From positions 20,021,997-20,085,996 of the forward strand of contig CM055107.1 of assembly GCA_029204225.1 (NCBI GenBank): a stretch of DNA of 64,000 nucleotides, given 5' to 3'. A model generated the notes under the pieces. That model did not search any database, had not been told where the DNA came from, and saw only the letters and a list, made by a program, of their open reading frames with translations. Source of the DNA: Diphasiastrum complanatum (lineage: Eukaryota > Streptophyta > Lycopodiopsida > Lycopodiales > Lycopodiaceae). Positions 47,701 to 62,159 of the stretch are shown here, piece by piece; positions within the stretch are counted from its first letter, which is position 1; the number at the start of each line of letters is the position of its first letter. A program made the position numbers and the translations under genes.

Positions 47701-48604
47701 CTTCAAAAGACCAGATAACATGTATATTATCTTAGATCTAAATGGCGTTCTTTTAAAACGATGGGACAAACATCTTGGCTTGAGAAATATTCACAAATTT
47801 CAAGGAAAGTGGATACAGCTACGCCCAGGATGGTTGGAGTTTCTTAACAAACTTTTATCATTGTTTAAAGTTGGAATTTGCTCAACAATGGCTTACAAAA
47901 ATATTTTGAGCACATCAAGCTAGGCACAAAATAGCATTGTTTATGATATAGGGCAAGGAGAATTGCTATCAACAAAAAGATATTATTAGACCAGATAAAA
48001 ATAATGTTATTGCTGACTTCAAACCTTTGTGCTTTGTTTGGAAACATTTTTGTTCAGACTTAGATAATCATAATAAAATATTAGTCGACGACTCACCATA
48101 CAAAGCATGTATGAACAATCCATTCAATTGTATTTTTCCAGAAACATTTGATGGATATAATGATGACAATTACCTCAATGATGTGTTGCGGACATATTTG
48201 GAGAGATTGAAAATGACTTCTGATGTTCAAACATACATCAAACAAAATCATATCGGTCAATGGCAAGTTCATGAGAATCACTCCCTTTATGGTTATTTGA
48301 GACCTGTGATTGAAAAATTTCTTCGCTATGTCAAAGTGGTGTTTCACTAGACGTTGCAGTATCAGAAGACCAAAGCAAAGCAAATGTCCAGTCCATATAC
48401 GAGGAACTTGATGCCGAACAGATAGACCTACTATATGGTATTGCATTGGTCTATCCTTACTGGAATTCAAAGATAATGTCATGAGGTGAAGCACTTACTT
48501 TTGCAATGCATTTGGGTTTGAAGAAAGAGCAATTTTCCGAGCAAGATGCAAGAGATTATATCAAATCTCTTGTGTTCAGGTGGAAAAAAGAAACGGGAAC
48601 TTGA
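47701..48604 (+). pseudogene. FCP1/NIF-type HAD phosphatase-like protein
   Basis: After TTTTTCAG the frame reads RPDNMYIILDLNGVLLKRWD: the LDLNG box is the HAD motif I (DxDGT/V type with Asn in the second Asp position). KWIQLRPGWLEFLNKLLSLF and VGICSTMAYKNIL follow as in NIF domains (W-S-S-M variant). The frame breaks near 47921 and resumes as FKPLCFVWKHFCSDLDNHNK and ILVDDSPYKACMNNPFNCIF, the VDDSP box with the second catalytic Asp pair, then a YLERL helix. After a stop at 48348 the first frame resumes for about 84 codons (SEDQSKANVQSIYEELDAEQ, WNSKIM, TGA at 48482, GEALTFAMHLGLKKEQFSEQ) to a stop at 48602-48604. These enzymes dephosphorylate Ser/Thr, for example on RNA polymerase II. It follows the methylase-like frame by about 370 bases on the same strand. 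Confidence 0.55.
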
Positions 48605-49030
48605 TTCCACTATCGAAGTCACCAACTTGTGTGTGCGCAAACATTGCCAACTATTTCAAATTTGATATCTTATTCATATGAGCTTCACAAATGATTTGTG
48701 TTTTGTGCAATGTACAATATTATAGTTTTCAAATAAAATTTCCAATTTTTACATGCAAAGTGTTGTGGATATGTTCTTTTAATAGATGAGTTAAATCTAT
48801 GTTATTTCAAGGATTTACACAATCAATCCTCCATGAAAAAAACTTCTATCAATTACGTTATTTGTTATTTAGAGATAAGAATTTTGTATTATTATTTTCA
48901 TTAAACTTGAATTATCCTAAGGAAAGACAATGGAAAACCATTTGAGAAAAGGAAATCACAAGGAGGAACTATCATCTCTTACATTTGTTTCATTGTTCTA
49001 AAGTTTACATGATGAACTACAAGTGTTCAG

Positions 49031-50755
<1,725 letters not shown>

Positions 50756-50760
50756 GATGC

Positions 50761-50984
50761 ATATTTGGATAGAATGTGCATGCACTGTGTGGAAACTAAT
50801 CATTGATTAGTCACATGTACATAATGCCATTTTAATATCACATGTACATACTGCCATTTTAATATTAATACATATTAATATTGACTTACAATAATATTAA
50901 TACACGCAATCTTGATAGTATGTACATGTGACTAGTCAATGTATGACTAGTTTCCACATGATGCATGCACATTCTATCCAAATA
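50761..50984. mobile_element. MITE-like foldback element
   Basis: Arms of about 63-68 bases: 50761-50823 (ATATTTGGATAGAATGTGCA...) and 50914-50984 in reverse complement are nearly identical, with an AT-rich centre that itself holds two catgtacata...gccattttaatat repeats. No coding capacity. The target duplication is not clear. Confidence 0.7.
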
Positions 50985-50999
50985 TGTAATATTGATATT

Positions 51000-53400
51000 A
51001 ATATTTTTTTTTTGAAAAACAAATTTAGACAAACTTTTAGGCAAAAGGTCATCCATTTAGATAATTTCTGCTCCAAAAGTTCATCCAAATCTTTGGATGG
51101 TATTGTGCTCAAAGAAGGTGTTATAAATAACAAAGAGCAATTAAAAAAGCGCTCCTACACAAAATAGAATGTTCTTTAAAATTTTTCTTTAAGGTTAATG
51201 CTACCAATTTTTTATTTTTAGGTAAAACCTACTACCACTTTCTTTGATATCTCTTAACTTTTGGAAAGGAGGCCCTCACACTTTTCATTGAAGGCAAAAT
51301 CCAAGTAGGACCTTTGGGCTCGCATAGTGGGCCTTGGGATCAAGTTTTGGAATTTGAAAGGCAACCCCTCCTTTCAATATAGCATGCCCAACTATTGTTC
51401 ACTCATCGGCCATGACTTGTTCAATTTTGATTTGCCTTCCCATGAAAAGCTCTTTTTTTTTTGCCTTTCGTTTCAACATTTGAATTGGGAACATGTTGTT
51501 TGACCAATATTTTGAAATTGGGTTAGTCAACATTTAAACTACTGAGTTATGATGTTTGTTACATAATTCAAATAAGATTACACCTACAATAGTTAGCATT
51601 TGCCAAAATGATAACATTTTGAATATAACTTTGAAAAGCCTTGTAACTCAAAAGTGCAAAATGAGTTAAAACAAAAAAAACCTTAGATTCGCTTCTAAAT
51701 CCCTATGAGAATTGTCCTTTTCATTAAACTCCAATCTCCAATCTTTGAAGTTCAAGGCTTAGTAGACACAATGGGCTCTTCCCTCAACCAACAAGAAATG
51801 TTTTCAAGGACACAAATCAACTATAGATCTTCAATTGTAGATACTTTCAATGATGTTTGTGCCTCAAAAAGTTCTTGGTTGTCAAATGGAAAAAAAAAGG
51901 GTGTAAACAACAATGAGGTCTGTATACAAAGTTCAACAAAGTCAATATTATAAAGACAATGACACCATGCTATTAACATCACTTCCCCATAACCAGCAGG
52001 ACATTTTTTCGCAATGTAGATTATGTTGACAATATTATTGGCATCAAAAAGTTCATGGTTGTCAAATGAAAAGGAAAAACTGTAAACAACAATGAGCTCT
52101 ACAAAAAAAAATCGGCCAACAACGTAAAGGCAATGCAATCATATTATGTATATGACTCATCCATCAACCAACAAGACACTTATTTAAAGACACAAACCAA
52201 CTAAGCTATTCAATTGTAGTTTATTTCAGTAATGTTATTGCCCTTGAAAACTTCTTGGTTGTCGAATGAAGAATAAGAATAGCATAAACAACAATGAACT
52301 TTACAAATAAAACAAAAATCAATAGATTCAACAACATAAAAGCAATGACAACATAATAAAAACTCTAACACCTAAACTATGAGCAATTAAAAATAGACCA
52401 AACAAAAATTGCGACTCTTGAATTGTTCTTAAAACATGTTTAACAAGCATATAGATTCGTTTCTATAAAAGGATCTTCTTGATATTTGAATACACAAGAA
52501 CAAAAAAACAAAAAAGCCGACAAACTTAGATGATCACAAGGGAATAGTCAAAAGAATGTTGACATATCAAATTGTTATGAAGAAATCTTAGCAATCAAGA
52601 AACTATTTTAATCTTGCCACAAATTTATTAGTGGCACTCATAAACACTTCTCATCATTTAATGATTTGAAATAGACATTTGCATACATAAATACAATGTC
52701 ATACGAACCATCCCATGGTGGTGAGCACTTAGAATTAGTGAGCACGTAGAATGAGGAGCTAGATTGAAGCAACAATTCATTCAAGAATCAAAAGCTTGCT
52801 TCAATCAACAATTTCTTAGTAGTGAATAGTTGAGAATGAGTTAAGACTCGAGCAACAAGCTTCAAAGAGCAATGAGTTGCAATATGTGATTTATTCTTTC
52901 TCTTTATCGAATTGACGATTTACTAATGTGGCTTAAGCCTCTAGAGAATAGACTCTAGTGTGTGTCTCCATTTTGAATGATGAATCTAGAATCTTGATTT
53001 GTGGTCTCAAGAATTTTCAATCTTGATTTGTGTGTATTTGTAATCATGGCAACTTGCAAGTAATATGATAGTTGATGCAATTTAAGACTCCTTGGTGATC
53101 ATTTTCCAAAGCCCATGTGACAAGTTTGGTGGAGCAACTTTATATGAGTCATGCCTTTGAAAACATGCCACTTGGTTTACTTGTCAAAATTAGAGAATGT
53201 TTGTGATTATTTAAGTGGATAAGACGAAAAAAGATGTACAGTATAGCCTTTTTAATATGCCTCTTTAAAAAAAACCTTTCAGTTTTTTATGCCTTTTAGT
53301 GGTGGTGTGGCATATTTTCATTTTAGCATTCACATGAGGAGGTGTATATCTCCCTCCCTTACACACCTTTGAGAGGCAGATTCCCAATAACCACTTCAGT
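51000..53400. other. non-coding AT-rich region with long tandem units
   Basis: Contains the diverged tandem array at 51783-52370. Short frames (51705-51953, 52138-51821) only read through the repeat units. No gene supported. Confidence 0.5.
51783..52370. repeat. three diverged tandem units of about 190 bases
   Basis: Each unit has CAACCAACAAGA or a variant, a gacacaaa.caactat segment, ttcttggttgtcaaatg and taaacaacaatga; units start near 51786, 51990 and 52163. Confidence 0.75.
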
Positions 53401-53591
53401 TGACAAGAAGTTGAATTTGCGTTTGGCTTTCTCTGATATTAAGAATAGGACTTCAAATGGCAATGCTAAGGGCCTAAGGCTGGTGGGAGTACTTTGTTAT
53501 TAGCTCCCATGGCATAGCATAGCAGCCTAGGAGTGCCGAAAACTGGAGGCTTTGCAAATTGCAATACATACATACATAATAATGTATGTAT

Positions 53592-53626
<35 letters not shown>

Positions 53627-56600
53627 ATACAAATGGTAGTAGAACTAATTATTAAGTATTAAGGACTGATGAGGGAGGAGGTGTGTGTGGTGCTCTAGAG
53701 TCTAGACCGACTCCCTAACATATATTTATATAACAAACAGGAGGAGGAACAAACCGTGAACAAACGTGTCACGTTGCCCACCCAGTCAAAAATTTCAATC
53801 AAAACGCCACACCTCATCCTTTGCCAATCATTTTGCTTTTCAGCAGCAAACACAAGAATCAAGAGAGAGGGAGGCTCAGAGGCTGGCAGCTGCAGCACAG
53901 GTAGGCAGGCAGGGGAACCTCAATGCCACCTTTTACTCTCATTCTCAATCCATCATCCACAAGGCAAATCGCCCACTGCACTTCGACTTTATAGTGTACA
54001 ATGTAAACTATTGTCCGTATGACTCGTATCAATTCGTACTGTACTTTGGGCTGTGCGAATGAAAATGAGCGAAAGCTGCAAGAAGATGCAAGGCGGATGA
54101 TTTGGACGTGCACCGGCCGACAGCGAGCGATTCTCAAATTCACGTATGATGAAAGGTGGGTGCTAGACTGCTCCATATGAACCGTGATATGAGAACAGAG
54201 GAGGCCCGAGGGGTGTGGATTCTGGAACAGTGTGGAAGAATCAGGATGTGAGATCCGGAAGACAAGAGTAGCTCAGTACTAAGTAGCACTGCAGCGGCTA
54301 CATCCCTGCTGCATGAATGAATGATGAATGAATGCTGGCTGCTGCAAGCTTGTATTTCGGCGTGGAGAAGAAAGGACTGTACTGTGTCAGCTTCCGTGGG
54401 CGAGGATGGAAATCGTTAACTTACTTAACACTCATCCACTTAACTTTCATTAATGGCAAGTCTAAGAAGATTATATATTGTCAAATTCTTCATGAAAGTG
54501 TTTAGTTACATCATCTTACACATTGCATTCTTTGAAAATGAAGTACAAGCTCTTGCATAGACTCTCCTTGCCATTATCACAACCCATCTCAAAAATCAAT
54601 ATTGGGATATCTAGCCTACACTCTAACACCCAACCAATCAATCTCGGTCCATATATTCTAGACCATAGCATTTAACATGTTCGCAATACCAATCATCAAT
54701 ACTTGTTTTATGTTAAAACTAAAAACGTGTGACCATACTCTAACTATTTCAGTTGCATGCTACCTTTCAAATAAAAGTAGCTTCAAACATTTTGTACCCA
54801 GTTGATATCAAGAGCCCTAACACTGCTGGTCTGGAAACTTGTAAATAGTGCTTAGATTGATACATGATTGGTATGAAATTTTTTTATATAGGCAGTAGGA
54901 CTCGACTAGTTTCATAATAGAGAAAATCTTTCATTGCCACGACCCTGCTGGTACGAGTACCCAACGCCAGCAACAAACCCCCATGTGGCATGGCTTGCCA
55001 AAATGTTTTATGATCATTAGTAGAAGTCAATTTTGTTTCCTCATAACAAAAAACAAATAAACTCACCTAATATTTACATGAACAATGTTCTTCTTCTTCC
55101 TAACAAAAATGTACTTGGGTATGTAGTATCTAATCTATGGCTAGTTTTTCACAAGAAAAAAAAAAGTGTACTTGGTTTTTTATACATTAGAAACTTAATC
55201 TCCAAATTTTCATTTCCACTTCATTTATGGAGTTTTAAGTATCGAACATATACTAGTCTCTTGCCATTATTCTTCTTCTCTATGTCAATCTTATTTTAGT
55301 ATTCTTTGGCATATCATACTATGACTCAAATATTTGCTTTGGAATAGAGATATAAGTAGTTTGTCATAGACTATTGTGTAATGCCCTTGTTAGTATTGGT
55401 GGTTGAGGCTTTCGAAATTTCTTCATTAAAGATCGTGTTCTTTTGATTCATCCACTATTCAAAAGATACATCAATATTGCAACATTGTAAAGCTCTTTTT
55501 ATCTTGTATACATCTAGCTTTGGTATAGCACATCCTCTATTTAAAACCAAGCCCATCTTTGACAAGATTATTTGTTATGGTGGTAGTTACCTTTTTTAAA
55601 AGTCATGAAATGCTCAAGAACCTAACTTAAATTCTTATTAAGCTCTTCCTTATTCACTTGGAATTTTTCTAACAAACTTGTCGACACTGAATCTATCTAG
55701 TTTTTAGAACGATCTCAAACTCTCCTCTTTATTTGTGACACCCAAATAGCTAGGAAAGGCATAAGTAGCTTTGGTCACAATCTTCCTTTGACACAAATCA
55801 TAATATCTCTTTTGCCTTCCTTTAAAGAAATTCTTTACATAATGTCTCCTTAATATGATATTAGTTTGTCATCCCTTTTCTCTTGTGGACCTTGAAATTG
55901 CAGTCCTATTCCCAGGTCACTAATATATGCATTTTCTATGGCAATGAAAGGTACAACTATACCTTTGAGTTCTCAATCAATGTGGAATGTAGATTATCCA
56001 TAAATCCTTAAATGTCCCACTTTAGATTCATAAAAAATATCTCCCACCACAATGATAGTAACTAGTTGTACCATCCCATCATAATGAAGGAGAACCTTTT
56101 TCTTACTTGCTCATGCAGTGCAAATCTTTAGCTTTGCATCATTTACAGATATCACTGTCCATCCTTGCTTCCACCCTATTCAATTGAAGCCATTCTTCTT
56201 GTTGACTACCCTTTTCACATACCTACTCATAGCTTTCTTTGGCATTGATGCAAACTAAATTTTTTGTGGACTATCTAGATAATATTTAGTCATAGAATTT
56301 TTGAGGGAAATGTTCTTGCCATATTGGTATTGGGATTTATACATCATGCTCTTAGACATTTGAATATTATTTAGGACAATTTTAATATGTGGAGTTTCGC
56401 TTTTGAAGCTGAGATCTATAGTCATATGTTTGGGCCTCCATGCATGGTGTGCCACATTAGCTCATAGTATAGAAAGTACTTCCTTTTGTATAAAATGATA
56501 TCTTATCTTTCAAATGGGTTTGCTTTTCAGCATGTGTGACAAGACTGACCTCATCAAAATTTCTAGAACATTGTGCACAGATTTCTGTCAAATCTTAGCC

Positions 56601-56780
56601 ATAGATTTGGCCATAGATTAAAGAGCAATCAAGAAGAGAAATGGTGGATGAAACTCCATCCACAAGAAGGTGCGGGATCTTACAGTCCATTTTTCATTTG
56701 CCACAAAGTGTTGCACATAAAACTTTTGGAAAGATACCAACTACTTGCTCTATAACATTATTGTGTCTTACATTAACATC
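53400..56780. other. non-coding region including a TG microsatellite
   Basis: (TG)n at 53601-53627. The segment 53690-54420 is richer in G and C and could be a promoter or 5' leader remnant, but overlapping frames on both strands (53756-54062, 54176-53859) show no domain. 54430-56780 holds nothing I can support. Confidence 0.45.
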
Positions 56781-57046
56781 AAAATTAAGTACTCATCGAA
56801 TTTGATGCCTCTGATTATCTTCATTGTGTTTGTCTCTGGCATATAGACTCTTTAGTATGACAAATGATTGTCATATCCTACAAGGTATCCTTGTTCTGCT
56901 TTCTCATCAAGCTTCTTTCGAAGCTTGTTAGGAACATGTGCATATGCTGCACATCCAAAGATTCGAATATGAGTCAGATTGGGTTTTCTACCCCACCATA
57001 ATTCGTGTGGTGTTGTATGAGGAACACCAAATTTTCCTGTCCTATT

Positions 57047-58308
57047 CTAAATGTAAGCAGCTGTAGCTACTGCTTCAGCCCACAACACTCTTCGAGCCTT
57101 CGAATAGGCCATCATGTACCTAGCAGCTTCCATAAGAGTCCCGTTCTTTCTTTCTGCAACATCGTTGTGGTGCAGTGTATAAGATGCAGTTCTTCTGTGA
57201 ATGATTCCTCGATCATTGCAAAAATTAGTGAATCGATTTGAGATGTATTCTTCACCAATCTGCTTCACCTTATTTCCTGTGCATCTTTTTGCCCAATTCA
57301 CATACTCTGTGAATTTGTCAAATGCTTTTGATTTATTGTGAATGAAGTAGACTCTGGAAAACTTATTGTAATCATCAATGGTGATATAATATTTCAAGCC
57401 TCCTACTGAGATCATGTCGAAAGACCCACAGATGTCTAAATGTACTAGCTCCAAAATCTTTGTTGTTCTGTAGGAGTCCTTGACAAAAGAAGTACATGAC
57501 ATCTTACTATTATACATGCAACACAAGTCATCAAAGTGGTTGCATTCGAGATGCTCACCCCTGTGATTGCTCCATGATGGCTTGCTTGATATAGTGCCAT
57601 TGAATTCATATGGCATAGTCTCTTGTGCCATAGAATATCTGATGAATCATCATGGGTTTGATGCACTTGATCTGTAGATAGGCGTACCATCAAGTGATAC
57701 ATGTTGCCTTTTCTTCTACCTTGAGTAAACAGTGTACTGGTGCTTGCATCAACAATATTGCATGCTTCGTCTGAGAACGTTACACGCATCCCTGCATCAG
57801 CTATTCTTGTCACTGATAGCAAGTCCTGCTGTAGTGTAGGCACAAACAGGACATCTTCGAGTCATCTGTCTTTGTCGTTTGTGTTGATCCATAGTGAACC
57901 AATATCATTCACTTGATGCTTTGATCTGTCTCCAAGAATGATAAATCTTGATGGATCTGCACTTCGAAAATCAGACATGATCCGTCTTGATGTAATGAAG
58001 TGTGAGGTAGCTCCTAAATCAAGGATTACCTCCTGTGTGTCAGATGTTGATACTGCACACATGTCTGCACAGATGTACGCGGTAGAATTTCCGTGATTTG
58101 ATCTTTTTTCGCCCATCTTCGAGCTCTCTAGTTCATCGACGTAGTAGGACGAACTATTATTGTTCTCTTCTCTACTTTGAGCTTGTTTGTTTTTTGGGTT
58201 CTGGCGGCAGTCCATGGCTGCATGACCCTTCTTATGACAGTGGATAGACTCAATTTTTGAGTTTAGCCAACACAAATCAACAGTATGTCCTTCGCGCTTG
58301 CATCTCAC
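57047..58308 (-). pseudogene. copia gag end, protease, GAG-pre-integrase and integrase
   Basis: 58308-57862 carries the zinc knuckles and the protease segment; the active-site triplet reads DLGA instead of DSGA. 57843-57445 gives RADQ-type LWHKRLCHMNSMALYQASHH. 57631-57047 is integrase: LVHLDICGSFDMISVGGLKY, TIDDYNKFSRVYF and the Glu region NDVAERKNGTLMEAARYMMA, so all three catalytic acids are present. Frameshifts near 57860 and 57600 and the protease change make the copy defective. Confidence 0.8.
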
Positions 58309-58309
58309 G

Positions 58310-59095
58310 CATATCTTCTTATCTCCATTATGTTGTTTCAGCTTTACTTTATTCTTTTATTTGCTTTTGCTGGCTCCTTCTGCTTGCTGGTCTCGATCCT
58401 GCTTTCGATCTAACTCCCTCTTAGGCTTGAGTTGCTTCTTAGTCTTCTCTTTGTTGTTGTAGAGGGTTTGGTCAGAAGCATCCTTGTGATCAAGGTGCTC
58501 TCGAGCTTTGACTTCTTCTCGAATCTCGACAATTGCTTTTTCAGTGTCATAGCTGGATCCTTTGCTAGCAGTTTTCTGGTTGGAAGGATCTTGGTAAAGC
58601 TCTCAACAAATAGGTAAGTTGCTTCTCTACTGATAGTGCATTTTCTACTCCAGAATTATGTAATGAAAGGAACAGATCCTTCATCTTTATGATAAAGGAA
58701 GTGAGGTCTTTGCCATCCCATTACAGATTTGTCAACTGATCTTCAAGTAGCATGATCTGACTGCATGATTTTGTCTGAAATCTTGTGAGTAAAGTGTCCC
58801 ACACCTCTTTTGCTTTAGAGAGTGTAGCTAGGTCAAGAGTCAGGCTATCCTTGATGGATGATGACAACACGGCTACTAGCTTGTCATTCTTCTCTCTCCA
58901 TTAGCGTAGCTCCTTGCTTGTAGTTGTAGGCATCTCCTTCGTGCCATCTACCCAAGGAAATAATCCTTCTCCCTTTAGTATAAGAGAGGTCTTGACCTTC
59001 CATGCTAGGAAGTTAGATCCTGATGAGTCGAGAATTGTACAGATCTTTGATTGTATACTGCTTATTGAAGCCATTGTTGTAAATTGTGTTCTCAC
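58310..59095 (-). pseudogene. copia gag
   Basis: Starts near 59074 (MASISSIQSKICTILDSSGS) and reads SNFLAWKVKTSLILKGEG, then, after a stop, NDKLVAVLSSSIKDSLTLDL and EVWDTLLTRFQTKSCSQIML, the typical copia gag (UBN2-like) helices. Several stops interrupt it. Confidence 0.75.
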
Positions 59096-59186
59096 TCGTT
59101 AATGGTTCTTTGTCTTGAATGCTTAGCCTCCTGGATCTGATAGATTTGTGGCTATGTCAGACTATGATAGGCTCTGATACCACTGA

Positions 59187-59860
59187 AGGAAATAGAAAAA
59201 TTGTGCAAATCTATCAGGCTCTATAATGAAACGAAACGAAAGTAGACAAAATGAAGCGAAGCAAAGTGAAACTTGAATGAGCTTTGATATTGCTAAAGCG
59301 AAGTAATCGCGAAGCGAAACAAAACGCGAAGTGAAAATAGTTGTGAACGAAATCAATTCGGATGGAGTTCGAATATGATTGTTGGTCACTGCTTGCTATA
59401 TCATTCTTACAACCCTCCAGAATGTGTATTCTGTATTTTTTGTCTATCTGTAGATGTTTGATGCGTCTAGAAAATGTGTATATTTCACGAACATTTTTGT
59501 GTCACTTAACATTCCTGATCAGACAAATTAAACATCTATAACTAATCATGGATTACAAGAGCAGTGGATTGGGCACATCCTAATGCTCTTCTGCTGATGT
59601 CACCATATCAAATCAGGGATTTATACTTCATAGTACTTGGTTGATCTTCCTGGTCCTTTGGAGCACAAAGTGTTTTGTGTCGCGAACATTTTCGTTTTGT
59701 GTCGTGTCGTGTTGTTTGCGAACATTTTTGTTTCATGTCTTTTCATCAAATTGAGAGTTGAAAGCTAGCAGAGGTTTGGTAATAGAAATGTTTTGTTTCT
59801 TTAGATTGGACATGAGGGCATCTTGTTTCACAACAAGGAAGATATGCCCTCCAAGATTTT
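59187..59860 (-). repeat. 5' LTR of copia element II
   Basis: Inner edge set by the PBS; outer edge set by ATGCCCTCCAA shared with the LTR of element I. A block of about 30 bases between 59806 and 59840 is not present in element I. Confidence 0.6.
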
Positions 59861-60254
59861 GAGTTGATTTCCTCCAATGCCTCTAAAAATCCCTCCAAGG
59901 TGCCTCTCCTCCAATGTCCCTAAGACCCTACCAAAGTAGACAATCAAAGTGGCCTCAAGAATTTACCACCCAACCATAGTTAGATCCAACTTTAGAATGA
60001 TCTCCATCCTAAGTATATACCTCTTTTCTAAGGTTTTAAAGTAGCTTCCACAATTGATATAGAGAATAGTGTCCAAATTGGATGCTTTACTATTTCTTAC
60101 ATCAATTTTACACATGAAGATATAACTAGAACATGAAGAATCAAATAGATTGTAAATGAGATGATTCCACCATGCTTCCAACTCTGAACTCTCTGGAAAA
60201 TAACAACAAACAAACAATAAATTTGAGTAATTAACACCTTAGGCCCCCTTGCTT

Positions 60255-60345
60255 TGGTTCTCCTTCGATGGATTGGTCTTCTTTTTGTAGCATCTTGAGG
60301 AAAAATATCCTTCCTTGCCACAAAGGTTGCACTTAAGATCTTTAC
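60255..60345 (-). pseudogene. gag zinc-knuckle fragment
   Basis: KDLKCNLCGKEGYFSSRCYK fits C-x2-C-x4-(H)-x4-C with Tyr in the His position. It is an isolated scrap just outside the LTR of copia element II. Confidence 0.45.
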
Positions 60346-60699
60346 TTGCCTTCAATAGGATGCCACCTATTGATGCCATGCGAATAAAAACTTGTGATAT
60401 GATTGTACAAATGTAATTTGTGACTCTCAAGAGACTAGATTTGAACATGTTCAATAATCTAGAAGGATCTACAAAAGACCTAGCTCACAAACCTAAGAAT
60501 CAACCTTCACACTAATGATTAGTCACTTGGAAACTTTGCTTTGATCACTAAGACAAAAACACACAATTTTTTAATCAAATCACAAAAGAAATCAGATCCA
60601 AACAAATTTTAATTGACTCTTTCTTTTGAGAGTTGAAATGGAAATGAAAAGATTTGACACCTATATTTTTCTTTTCACTTGACTAGTTCTCTCAACACT

Positions 60700-61030
60700 T
60701 GAGATTCTTGAACAAAAGATGGGTTTTGTTTCAAAACACATGAAAATCAAACTTAATCACTTCTCTTGGACTCACTCTTGACCCAAATAATCTCACTCTT
60801 GAGATTTAGAATGAATTTGATTTGATTTGACAACAAACTATACCACCAATTTTCACAAAACATAGGATCTACTCTAGATCACTCAAACTTGACATGTACA
60901 TTTGATTGAAACACATAAAATTAAGATCCAATCACCCCTTTTGGAATCCCCAAAGAATCTCACTCTTGAGATTTGGAATGGATTTGTAATAGTTTGATAA
61001 CAACCTATGTCAAGGATTTTTCACAAAGCT
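60700..61030. repeat. two diverged tandem units of about 185 bases
   Basis: Both contain AATCTCACTCTTGAGATTTR and tttgataacaac/ttgacaacaaac segments in the same order. Confidence 0.75.
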
Positions 61031-61373
61031 TAAAAATTAGACATCTAGAGATTCACAAAGATCCCTACCATGCATTAATACTCAAATATGGACTTATTGC
61101 GTTCAAAATAATGTCAGTGTGTATGTATGCTACTCTGCCTTATCATTCTCTTTGATGCTGATTTCTTATAGATTTGTCTGAACTATTTGTCGCTCTACAA
61201 TTAACAGTCATTAGTCTTTGTGTTTGTCTAAGTAATCGACCCTATCAAGAAGTCAAATCCAAGTAGAATCAGCTGAGTCATTCAACTTGACACTCTGAAT
61301 GAACTATTACAACCTAGCAACGTGGATTTATCAAAGGTTGTCCTTCTAGCAATAGTTGTAGTTTAGTTGAGGG

Positions 61374-61506
<133 letters not shown>

Positions 61507-61509
61507 GAG

Positions 61510-62150
61510 GGCACGTGGTCGGAGGGGAAGGTAAGGAGAGGATGGAGGAAAAAATGCTAGGGAAATAGAAGTAGGAGGGGCACGCAAAGAAAGGGGAGAA
61601 AGCTTTGTTATCTTGCATGGAAAGGAGCAGGGATATAAGCGAAGGGCGAGGATAGGAGGAAAGTATTGCAAAAATTTGGGTTTTTTCAAAAAGAAAATGT
61701 TCGCTTGTGTGGGTGTAGCCCAATGCATGCAAGGATTTGTTTTTTTTTTAAAAAGGTTGAAAATTAAGAAATAATAAATAGATTTCTTTTCAAAAAACAT
61801 TAGAAATCACCTGGTGGGTACCGCCACTCAAGTGCCATATGGGTCAGCTAAGACAATGAAATTATGTAAAGAAATAAAAAAAAATCCACGCAAATTTAGA
61901 TCTAAAAATTTCAAAAAAGTTTAAACTAAATCATAATCATTTATTTCACGTGAATTAGGCATGTGAGACCTAGCAAGGTGTATCTTAAGGCTCACTTTCA
62001 TAAAGGAGGAAGAGGAGATGGAGCTCCAAGTTCTCTCAATTTGAAAATGCGCCAAAAGATCCTTCAAAATGATGTTTCTTGCCTACTTATAGACAAATTC
62101 CATGTCTATTGGAAAGTTCCACTTCAATACTATTGTCTTCTTCTATCTCT
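61510..62150. other. non-coding region
   Basis: Purine-rich, then AT-rich. The minus-strand frames here exist only because of the repeat. No gene supported. Confidence 0.5.
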
Positions 62151-62159
62151 CTTCTCATG

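Larger units (their letters stand above)
56790..59860 (-). mobile_element. Ty1/copia element II: 5' LTR, PBS, gag, protease, integrase
   Basis: PBS complement at 59171-59182; LTR outward to about 59860. In element order: gag from about 59085 (SNFLAWKVKTSLILKGEGLF), two CCHC knuckles near 58320-58200 (CVRCKREGHTVDLC, and IHCHKKGHAAMDC with its first Cys lost), protease site LDLGATSHF, GAG-pre-integrase, integrase, ending at about 56790 within the integrase C-terminal region. No reverse transcriptase, RNase H or 3' LTR. Same family as element I but with a complete gag region. Confidence 0.85.
59870..61370. other. non-coding region with tandem repeats
   Basis: A CCHC-like reading near 60330-60250 (CNLCGKEGYFSSRCYKKK, minus strand) is a third zinc-knuckle remnant of a retroelement gag. 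Diverged tandem units lie at 60700-61030. Nothing else is supported. Confidence 0.5.
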
